This document shows positions 56,664 through 64,000 of a stretch of DNA of 64,000 nucleotides, in pieces. Location: NCBI GenBank assembly GCA_003427395.1, contig BFEA01000006.1:6138580-6202579 (forward strand), given 5' to 3'. Each line of letters begins with the position of its first letter. Positions within the stretch are counted from its first letter, which is position 1. The notes beneath the pieces are model-generated. The model ran no database searches. It was not told the DNA's origin and worked only from the letters and a program-made list of their open reading frames with translations. The translations under genes were made by a program, and so were the position numbers. This DNA is from Chara braunii (taxonomy: Eukaryota > Streptophyta > Charophyceae > Charales > Characeae).

Positions 56664-57417
56664 TTATGTTTCTTCCTTGTTCATTCTTTCTATGGGGAAG
56701 TTATGTTCTGGGTCATCAAGAATATTAATTAGGGATTCCTCAACCTTCCTTCTTTTCTTTTCCTCTATCATCTGAGGCGTCAAGCGTGCTTGAAGGTTTC
56801 TCACTTCACCAAGCACGACACTGGGTTCCATGACGAGTTTTTGAGGTAGGTCTCCATCAAATGACATCATGTTGACCAGAAAGCGAACCATTTCATTAGA
56901 AGGAGATTCTAATAATTCAGAAGGGTTATGAGAAGTAGAATTCTCTATCAATGGAGGCTTACTTGTAGAAGCCTCGTCAGACATATCCTCTGTCAATGTT
57001 AAGGATTCCAAAGACAACTCAGTCGTGCTATAAGGGTCACTTGTTTCCTGTACTAGTTCATTAGGCAACTCTTCAATGAAAAAATGAACTTTCACATTAG
57101 CCTTTCTCTTATTTTTCGCCTTCATCTTTTCATCATGTTTAAGAGCAAGAAGTCTCATACCTCCTGGATGTCTGGGGTCCAACTTGTTCTATGAACTATC
57201 ACAGACATGACCCATTGCATCCTTTTTTGCCCCTCCACTCCTTACATCCTCATCAATAGGCCTGCAATAGGTAGTAGTGTGACCCCCTTCACCACAATAA
57301 TAGCAAACAAAACTCTTCTTAGGACAGTCATCGTACTTCCGTCTTTCTCTGTTTCCTCTGTCACTATTCTTTCTATTTTTTCTGAATATAGAAGAATTTC
57401 CTTTCTTACCATAGCCT

Positions 57418-57448
<31 letters not shown>

Positions 57449-58238
57449 CTTCACTTTCAACTTGCTTCTTTTTTTTGCCATCCATGTCATGGTTTGCGGG
57501 CATTGCAGGTATATATTTAGCTATCACTCTTTGAATAATATTTTCAGCACTCAGATTATTCCCTATTTCATACCATTCATAGTCTCCCAGTCTTTGACCA
57601 ATGTACTGATCCAGTGACCATTTCTTATGAAAAACTGTAGGTAGAGTTCTAACAATTGCAACCATTTCATCCCATCTGAGAGGATAGTGTTGAGCTTGAT
57701 TGAGAATTGTCTGTCTTTCAATGTAAGTAAAATTTGTCGAAAATATATGGCATCTCTAAGCTTTGTCCAAATATGGAATTCTTCTTGCTGTTCGGATGAA
57801 GGTCTGAAGAACAACATTGAAAGTGTCATACTTAGCTCTTCTGATGTTGAGTAAATCCTTGGTTGTAGTTGGAACTGAGTCTTTCTCAAATTCCTTTTTC
57901 ATTCTCTCTTTAACCTCTTCCCATGTAGTGACACATGCCATCAATTCATGAACTGCCAATCTTGAGTCAGTGTGACAGTAAGATAGAAGGTGCTTAAGTC
58001 GTTGTTTATCTGTCCAATCATAACTGAGCCCAAATAATTCATACTCGTCCAGGAAATCTTTTACTTGGGGTCCTCTGAAGCATAAAATTCTCTCATCTGG
58101 CCTCTTTGCTCTTGCGATATCTGATCCTCCTTTAATTGTATCGACCCTCGCGACCAGTTCCCGTATAACCCCAATCAAGGCATTCTCATTGATCCCTGCA
58201 GATGAGCTAGGTTTCGAACGACCAACCATCTTGACCAT
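56664..58238 (-). pseudogene. gypsy gag with CCHC zinc knuckle
   Basis: One frame runs from the ATG at 58238 to 56664, interrupted only by TAG at 57756-57758 and at 57189-57191. The N-terminal part (FRGPQVKDFLDEYELFGLSYDW through LAVHELMACVTTWEEVKERM) is a retrotransposon gag domain. A poly-Asp run (encoded by the CATCAT repeat at 57421-57455) and a basic segment precede the zinc knuckle CYYCGEGGHTTTYC (CX2CX4HX4C, about 57305-57263). The acidic part after the second stop (57182-56664) is a spacer before protease. Confidence 0.88.
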
Positions 58239-58297
58239 AAATTTTTCTTAACGCTTTTCTTTTATTTTCTTACCACCATTAGCCTCCTCTCTTCACT

Positions 58298-58564
58298 TCA
58301 ATCTCTCACTCTTTTCGCTAGGGATACAGGTTCATTTCTCTTTTCCCTTGTTTGCTCCACCCCTTGAGAATTTTGTACATAGAGAGTATAAACAATAATA
58401 AATTGGGTAGTGATCAAAGGCAAAACAATCCTTTTCAGCCTTGCAATGTAATCTTCAATCAATTCTCTTTCATCATCCCTACCCAGTCTTCTATTATACC
58501 CTTTTACAGTACCCCGAATCATAAAATATCGATTCAAGTCTATATTCTCATAATCAAATTGCAT
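58298..58564 (-). CDS. Gag-proximal ORF B2, unrecognised
   Basis: 88 codons ending 60 bp before the gypsy gag start, on the same strand. It reads RYFMIRGTVKGYNRRLGRDD, then DERELIEDYIARLKRIV, a hydrophobic strand (LITTQFIIVYTLYV) and the tail EPVSLAKRVRD. It resembles its upstream neighbour (58568-58858) in layout and tail (ERVSLARRISNGL), and the two share a frame with only a stop (TAA-type) between them, so they look like a tandem duplication. No known family. Whether it belongs to the retrotransposon or the host is open. Confidence 0.45.
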   Translation of the reverse strand: MQFDYENIDLNRYFMIRGTVKGYNRRLGRDDERELIEDYIARLKRIVLPLITTQFIIVYTLYVQNSQGVEQTREKRNEPVSLAKRVRD

Positions 58565-58567
58565 TGC

Positions 58568-58858
58568 TTACAACCCATTGCTGATTCTTCTGGCGAGAGA
58601 GACTCGTTCCCTGGAAGTGTGGTATGATATTCTCTCAACAATTCTCACTTTCACCACCTTTAACAAATAGCTTATCTCAGTCTGATCAGTGACAATTCTC
58701 TGGGCAAAATCTCTCATTCGATCAAAGAAAGGTTGTAAGAACTCAAACTCATCCAGGGTAGAAAGATTCCTGTCAGAGATCCGAAGAGTTTCATCTATCT
58801 TGATTATTTTTCCTTCTAATACAACCCAAAATGTTAACTGTTCAACCAAGCTGAACAT
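58568..58858 (-). CDS. Gag-proximal ORF B1, unrecognised
   Basis: 96 codons in the same frame as 58298-58564. It reads FWVVLEGKIIKIDETLRISD, an acidic helix-like stretch (DEFEFLQPFFDRMRDFAQRIV), a strand-like segment (ISYLLKVVKVRIVERISYHT) and the tail ERVSLARRISNGL. It is similar in order to ORF B2. The strand-then-charge pattern loosely recalls the modules further upstream, but I cannot show homology to them by eye. No function can be assigned. Confidence 0.45.
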   Translation of the reverse strand: MFSLVEQLTFWVVLEGKIIKIDETLRISDRNLSTLDEFEFLQPFFDRMRDFAQRIVTDQTEISYLLKVVKVRIVERISYHTSRERVSLARRISNGL

Positions 58859-58861
58859 TTT

Positions 58862-59433
58862 TAACCATCATAGGAAACATCTGAAAGATAGATCTCAGGT
58901 TGGACATAATCAGGGATTTCGAACCTATGCTCAAAGGTACTCAGAAGCAGGGATTTTATCATCACCGTAAAATCTTTCTCCCTTGCTCTACCAATCTCAG
59001 CAATAGCCTCCAACAGAGGCATCCAATCTCTTTTGTCTTCAAATCCCTCTACAATTGAGAACTCAGGGAGCCTTTCAAATTCCCTTACTCCCGCTCACCA
59101 CGTTACTTTCCTTCTTAGCTTCTCTAGCCATTCTTTTGTCCGCTCAGGACTGACATAAACCCCTTTTAAATATTCCAAGTAGCCAACTTCCTCCTCTAGA
59201 CAGGTAGAGGAATAAACCCTCACATCCAAATTGTCAGAGTTCAGGAATTTAACTACAAGGATATGAAATATTGTATGTCCTCTTCCACAAGTCTCATGCC
59301 TCAGGATTACAAAGGGATTATCATGCCCTGCCACCTCATAAAGTTTGCTCCTCATAGTAGTTATCTTGAGTACTGAGAGTATTCTTATTGGGATCTCTTC
59401 ACTCTCCATGCAAAATTTATCATTGCAAACCAA
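58862..59433 (-). pseudogene. Module A4, unrecognised paralogous family
   Basis: The ORF at 59433-59095 carries the first half-module (NPFVILRHETCGRGHT, then VVKFLNSDNLDVRVYSST and a Trp-containing helix). Past a single in-frame TGA the same frame continues to 58862 with the second half-module (LPEFSIVEGFEDKRDWMPLL followed by a helix-like EAIAEIGRAREKDF). It is the fourth of a minus-strand series sharing this two-part layout with 59514-59873, 60015-60266 and 61205-61753. The internal stop suggests decay or readthrough. I recognise no database family. Confidence 0.5.
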
Positions 59434-59439
59434 TTATCT

Positions 59440-59873
59440 CTCGATGGATTGATATCAGGTAAGGGAGGAGCTGAAAATCCCTCAAAGACAGTAAATCGAG
59501 TAGATCCAGTGAATCATCTGTTCTCTCTCTTGAGTCTCTCTTTCTCTCTCAATACAACCTCTTCAGCAAATCCCCAGCATCTACCATACACTGCATCAAC
59601 ACTTCTTTCTTTTGGGACATAAATCCTCACATCATACACGTCCAGGTCTATGAAGTGAAATGTCAGTACATAAAACCGTTCCTGCTCCCATCCGCTCTCG
59701 ACCATCTCATATCTGACAGCCTCATAAGGAAACACCTCTTTCTTACCCAGCGTATTCAAGGATTTTAGAAGACACTCAACCCTCTCTTGACTTGGTCCCG
59801 AACTTCTGCCAAATTCCGACCTTCTCTGTCTGATTTCCTCTGCTGAAATCCCTTTAGTTCTCATGTTCACCAA
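59440..59873 (-). pseudogene. Module A3, unrecognised paralogous family
   Basis: 119 codons from 59873: a basic N-terminus, FPYEAVRYEMVESGW, then the signature FHFIDLDVYDVRIYVPKE and a helix with CWGFAEEVV. After an in-frame TGA the same frame reads the second half-module (PPLPDINPSRDNWFAMINF then AWRVKRS), to about 59400. This matches the P-P-x-P...W pattern of the neighbouring modules. It shares a frame with 60015-60266. Function unknown. Confidence 0.55.
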
Positions 59874-59889
59874 TCCTTTTCTCCCACGT

Positions 59890-60266
59890 CAGTTCCATGA
59901 TGATTATTGGCAACCAGTCAGTCCCATCACAATAGTTGTTAGGTATAGGAGGGATCGGAACAGTCTCATACGTTACTGGCATTACACCCAATTTCACTCT
60001 TTTTTTTTGCTTGATTAGGTCCGCTTCTCATCATAGAGAGATTGGATCGCAATTTCCCATAGCCAGTTTAAGGTTTCACCTTCGTCGCAGTCTTCCTTAT
60101 TGACATAAGGACGGATATCATAAATATCTCCATCCAAGAAGCGAGTCAACACTACGCTGATGGCCGAATTGCCAAAACGGTAGACCCAACAATGCTCATA
60201 CTGATAAAGGAATATTCCTTTGATTGTTACTTTCGAGAGTTCTCTCAATGCATCAGAAGTTAGCAT
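59890..60266 (-). pseudogene. Module A2, unrecognised paralogous family
   Basis: 83 codons from 60266: FLYQYEHCWVYRFGNSAISV then VLTRFLDGDIYDIRPYVNKE and a helix (LNWLWEIAIQSLYDE). Beyond its stop, another frame gives the second half-module, PPIPNNYCDGTDWLPIIIM. It is the shortest and best-matching copy of the signature. Function unknown. Confidence 0.55.
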
Positions 60267-61204
60267 TCTTGATGAAGTCTCTGAGCTTTTGATTCTTTCT
60301 TTCCCTTCTCATTGTTTCAAGAACATCATAGGTTCATAAGGCATACCTGAGATCAAGCCTGATTCTCTCCAATAACAATATCAATCTCCTTGTCCGGTCC
60401 AGTGCGGTACCTCACACAGGGAAGACAGAACCCAGTTAGCAATTGGGTTTTTCAAAAGAATAATGACTCAAGAAAGTTTGCGAAATTGATTTGAATTTTT
60501 CTAAAATTGTCAATAGTTCTCAAGGCCTAATCAAAGCTTAAAGTTGCTTGTTGACCCAGGCTCGTTCCGGACATGAAAATTTTTCATGTCCACGGGAACG
60601 GCGCCATTTTTGTCGCACTTTTTCCAGTCGGGCCACTCCAGGCGACCGGAATGTCAATAGGCTGTCACACAGGATTTCGTTGTTGATTGCAATAAATAAA
60701 ATAAATTAAATAATGCAAATCCCTTTCTGTTGTGTGCGTCCGGTTTCGAGCGAGACCCTTCAATTTCGGTATTTGTCGGTCCCCGGTCTTAGGAATCTTT
60801 TATTTTGATTCGGAACAGCAGAGAATCATGCAAATAGTAATCATAAAATTGTGGAGCGCTATGCATGCATCAATTATGTCAATCTGACTTTGAGAACTGT
60901 GACAGAATCATCCACAAGAGCAATCATCAGACAAAAACAATGCAAGAAGCAAGGCCGACTAACTCGAGTAATGACAAAGTCAAATGAATGAGGGAAGAAT
61001 GAGAACTCATAAATGGTCCCAGAGAGTACACATGTTAAGAGCATGACCAACACCAATCAAGAGTCCTCACTCGTCCCTCTGAACCTTACACTTAATCTCT
61101 CATTTTGTTGTCCGTCGTTTGGGCTTCTTGCCATGCCTCTGTACTCTCTGAGGTTGTGGTTTCTAAATGTAAAGCGACCTGAACCCTGCTAGTTCCAAAA
61201 ACTT
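60267..61204. other. AT-rich spacer with a long palindrome
   Basis: No gene. A palindrome at 60563-60600 pairs CGTTCC and GGACATGAAAA with TTTTCATGTCC and GGGAACG. Its position between modules A1 and A2 could mark an inserted element, terminator or former promoter; none is proven. Confidence 0.5.
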
Positions 61205-61753
61205 TCATCCATGTCCCATGATACGGAAGCCAACCATGACACATAACTCCTCCCACAACGTAGGAAGATATGGCTGAGAAAAGATCCCCCTTCTGAGATG
61301 TGGGAACTCGGAGGGCTCAGTCACTGCCTCGTATTCGATCGCTGCAGGCGATATGTGTCTCTTTGCCAAGTCCACAAGGTCTCCCCAGTAAGAGCCGTCA
61401 GTAAGATGGTAGGGGACCGGAGGCCTGGGGTAGTCTGTAAAGAGCTTAGGGCAAAAGCTGTAGACCAACTTTGAGCCCCCTTGGAGTCTCTCAGCTTTCC
61501 ATTGTACGAACTTAGTTGTTGCCACCCAAACTGCGTCAAAGTGCGGATGTGTCTCATTTCCTTTCTTCAGATATACCCGCAGGTCCTTGATTGCTCCTCC
61601 TGCAAATTCTGTGAGAGCGACGAAGATTGACAGGTCTTCGCGTGTGAAACTGTCAATCTTGGCATAATTGTATGGAAAACTCTCCTTTGAAGCTACTCGA
61701 TTGAGACTGTCAAGGATAGGTTGTTCGACTGAGAAGGGATTGATCTCTTTCAT
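61205..61753 (-). CDS. Module A1, intact 182-codon ORF, unrecognised
   Basis: This is the only module with both halves in one uninterrupted frame, so it shows the full layout. N-terminal part: FPYNYAKIDSFTREDLSIFV, then the signature ALTEFAGGAIKDLRVYLKKG, then a helix with VWVATTKFVQWKAERL. C-terminal part: KLFTDYPRPPVPYHLTDGSY with WGDLVDLAKRHI, and a further segment, EYEAVTEPSEFPHLRRG. There is no signal peptide or membrane segment. It lies on the same strand as the gypsy gag, about 3 kb upstream. It may belong to that element's 5' region or to a host gene cluster. Function unknown. Confidence 0.55.
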   Translation of the reverse strand: MKEINPFSVEQPILDSLNRVASKESFPYNYAKIDSFTREDLSIFVALTEFAGGAIKDLRVYLKKGNETHPHFDAVWVATTKFVQWKAERLQGGSKLVYSFCPKLFTDYPRPPVPYHLTDGSYWGDLVDLAKRHISPAAIEYEAVTEPSEFPHLRRGIFSQPYLPTLWEELCVMVGFRIMGHG

Positions 61754-61879
61754 ATGTTCAGGTAAATAGTTACTCCCCGATAGGGGGAAAAGAGACTGTG
61801 CTTGATTGACAGGCGTCCGCTGCTAGAATGCCTTTTGAATGTTGTGCTGAATGCTGTTCTGAATGCAGTTATGAAGATT

Positions 61880-62036
61880 GCCTGAAAGTTGTCTGAATGT
61901 TATTTAAAAACTGCCTGAAAAGTTGTCTGAATGTTATCTGAAAATCGCCTGAAAAGTTGTCTGAATGTTATCTGAAAATCGCATGAAAAGTTGTTTGAAT
62001 GTTATCTGAAAATCGCCTGAAAAGTTGTCTGAATGT
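61880..62036. repeat. 34-bp tandem repeat, about 4.5 copies
   Basis: Units of GCCTGAAAAGTTGTCTGAAT plus GTTATCTGAAAATC, with the first unit more diverged. They lie between module A1 and the ORF at 62159-62413. Confidence 0.92.
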
Positions 62037-62158
62037 GCGCTGGTACATTGAGTCACAGAGTCGTGGAATCACATATGATACTGCTGCAAAAGAAGGCTGC
62101 AATCTGTTATTGTTCAATTACCAGTAGGTTTTCCGGTGGTGGTTTGAGCACTACTGGC

Positions 62159-62413
62159 TCACACGAGCTTGGCTCTGGCCTGTTCAACTGTCTCAAAAAT
62201 CGAGCCGGTACTGTGCATTCTGTCGTCATGTCCGTAAAAATAGATTACATACTCGATGTACTTTCTCTCTCCCGCGGTTCTGACTGCAAATTCCTTCTGT
62301 ATTAGTTTGTATGTCTCCATATCTTTGCATGCATCTTCCTTCCATCCCTCTCTCTTATCCCTGTTTAGTTTGCTTTTCACTACTAGTACCTCGCTGTCTC
62401 TCATGGTTCCCAA
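62159..62413 (-). CDS. Unrecognised 84-codon ORF upstream of modules
   Basis: A charged N-terminus (KSKLNRDKREGWKEDACKDM) followed by ETYKLIQKEFAVRTAGERKY and a strand-like IEYVIYFYGHDDRMHSTG, then IFETVEQARAKLV. It is on the same strand as modules A1-A4 and shares a frame with A1. The strand followed by charged residues could be a distant module, but the signature is not conserved. Function unknown; it may be a chance ORF. Confidence 0.3.
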   Translation of the reverse strand: MGTMRDSEVLVVKSKLNRDKREGWKEDACKDMETYKLIQKEFAVRTAGERKYIEYVIYFYGHDDRMHSTGSIFETVEQARAKLV

Positions 62414-62419
62414 TTTGGG

Positions 62420-63855
62420 TTGGTTAGAGTGCCTTGCTTGCTCTTTCAGTCAAAAGGTTGACATCGGGCTCACCATTAGAGGTTCAGTCTACAACGATAC
62501 CATTAACATCAGTCTGCAGTGACCGACTCCCTGTTTCTGCTTTTGTATCGAAAAATGCTCCGTTCGTCTGACGGGTCGTGGCCCGAAACAGAACTGACTC
62601 AGGGAGAAGCAGTTTCCTTAGGGTCTAGTAAAACTTTTGCCCTTGACTGTTTGGCTTGCCCTGACGGGTAGAGTTGATGAATGGGAGTTGAACTCACGCC
62701 TCTGAGTGACTGAACCCAATGGATGACCATTCACCACCAAGGCCTGTCATGTTTCTTTTCTACGGAAAGTTGGTGTATTAACTGTAGGGCTTACCGGCCC
62801 CAACAATATGATGATTGAATCTGAGTGGAGCTGCCCTCACGATTCTCTTCAGTTGTCTGACTTGCAACTGGTCTTTGGATTAGCCAATCAGTGCAGAGGA
62901 ATGAATATGCCCTGCTTTTGATACTTCTTAATTGGGTTGTTTCTAGATTTGTCCCTAGCCGCAACGCGTCTCTACCTGGTCTCCCGCCCACCGAGCGTAC
63001 TTCCCATGGGTAATGACTCGTGGCGAGTCACTGCTCAGGCTGAGTGGCCGTAAAAAGAGATCCACGCTCAGCGCGAGAGTTCAGAGCATGAACAACGCGA
63101 CCATGATTTGCTTTTCAAGCGCATAGGCCGTATCTGAGTATACTGAACTAGCCTTGGTTGTTAACTGTTATACATCAAACCAATTCCCATAGTACAGGGA
63201 GCTTGTATGTACCCAGCCTAACGAAACACAATGAGGTCTTAGAGCAGCATTCAGTCCACGAGAGTCACTAAAATCGATTGCAGAAGTCTCTTAGCGACGG
63301 ATCTGTAATCAGGGTATCCAGGTCTGATAAACGGCTTTTCTGATAAAACTTTGGAGGACCCTTTCCAATACCAATTTCTCGACAAGTTACTCATCCTTAG
63401 CTTTTCCCCAGTACGACCGAAGTCCCCCCCCTTACGTACTATGCCCAAAGCATTCTCAGTCCTCTTGCTTATGGTCGTTATATGCACTAACCACTTATGA
63501 GAGCAATGCTCATGGACAACACACAAAACATATATCTGAGTAGTTGATGATTAATCACCGTCGAGCAGATATTTAGCCAACATGTAAGCGATACCCTCTA
63601 GGATTGAACGCTTTCGCCTCATCAATTGTTTGCTGAAGAGAACAGATTAATCCCAACTTTGTCAAATTCCCATGGCTGCCTTACCTGCTTCCCTTATCCC
63701 CCCATCGGTGATCAAATCCGCCCAGCCAATTTGAATTCTAGGACCAGGCGATTTTGGCTCTGACAAACAGGAGCACTGGGTAGGACATTGTCAATAAAAT
63801 GAGAACAAGAGAAAACGAAAACAAGGTAAAGCCAATTTTTTAACCGAGCGGCCCG
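62420..63855. other. No recognisable gene
   Basis: Only short ORFs (for example 63251-63526 minus) without domains. If the module array belongs to the gypsy element, its 5' LTR should lie here, but I found no stretch matching 50.5-52.5 kb. Confidence 0.4.
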
Positions 63856-64000
63856 TGGCTTTAGTCGATGGTGACTGGTTGCTACCATTATAGTTTCCAA
63901 CCAGTGGTTGAGTCCTTCTGTTCAATGACGAATCAATTTCTCGAAGGCCGTCTCGATAGCTCTCTGTTGGTCCTCACAGTTGAAGACTGACTTCTAGGGA
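63856..64000. repeat. Long repeat D, copy 2, at window end
   Basis: Matches 46011-46175 with only a few substitutions, without the 20-bp internal duplication. It ends at the same base (CTTCTAGGGA) at which copy 1 meets the N gap. Confidence 0.95.

Larger units (their letters stand above)
52483..58238 (-). mobile_element. Ty3/gypsy retrotransposon gag-pol
   Basis: A nearly complete but inactivated gag-pol, read right to left: gag, zinc knuckle, aspartic protease, RT, RNase H, integrase, C-terminal segment. The RT-RNaseH-integrase order identifies Ty3/gypsy. No LTR pair could be matched by eye on either side. Breaks are few: in-frame stops at 57756 and 57189 in gag and at 53302 and 52882 in pol, plus frame changes between gag, protease and RT. 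This suggests a moderately young insertion. Confidence 0.92.

Noticed and set aside
57207-57617. 136-codon hydrophobic plus-strand ORF
   Set aside because: It is antisense to gag and the CATCAT repeat.
50476-63855. LTR pair for the gypsy element
   Set aside because: I compared 50.5-52.5 kb with 60.3-63.8 kb by eye and found no matching terminal repeats, so no LTR is annotated.

Overview
The window is nuclear DNA from a large, repeat-rich green-plant-lineage genome. Three things support this: an exon encoding the N-terminus of a plant-type phosphomevalonate kinase, a decayed plastid psaC copy, and plant-style LINEs (ORF1 with a zinc knuckle, endonuclease, reverse transcriptase, C-terminal zinc-binding domain) beside Ty3/gypsy elements. 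There is no operon organisation and no convincing intact host gene. The overall character would suit a big-genome streptophyte alga such as a charophyte, but that is inference. An N gap occupies 46176-46715.

Layout. 1-9.5 kb holds noncoding repeats: two hairpin arrays (1.65-2.5 kb and 7.8-8.8 kb), a GA microsatellite and a 54-bp minisatellite. 9.9-16.7 kb is a chain of roughly 1-kb repeat units punctuated by AAT microsatellites, one of which has been entered by a hAT-like element. 18.4-20.5 kb is a minus-strand gypsy relic cut by a 430-bp foldback, next to the psaC fragment. 22-24.3 kb (plus) and 28.1-32.3 kb (minus) are two decayed LINEs. 33.5-35.9 kb holds tandem repeats, a poly-A retroposon, a TIR element and two tRNA-derived SINEs. 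35.9-42.9 kb is a LINE interrupted by two TTAA-flanked MITEs in opposite orientations. 44.4-44.9 kb is an inverted repeat carrying a hammerhead-ribozyme core in each arm. 45.4-45.9 kb carries the phosphomevalonate kinase exon. 47.9-52.2 kb contains two unrecognised ORFs and more repeats with covarying hairpins. 52.5-58.2 kb is a nearly complete but stop-ridden minus-strand gypsy gag-pol. Immediately upstream of its gag, 58.3-62.4 kb carries a tandem series of related, unrecognised protein modules on the same strand.

The two most unusual signals are: (1) arrays of short hairpins in which the loop or flanks are conserved but the stem sequence differs in every copy while staying complementary, seen in several unrelated sequence families; and (2) the module array upstream of the gypsy gag. 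Nothing here forms a metabolic pathway; the genes seen are mobile-element genes, one host exon and unassigned ORFs.
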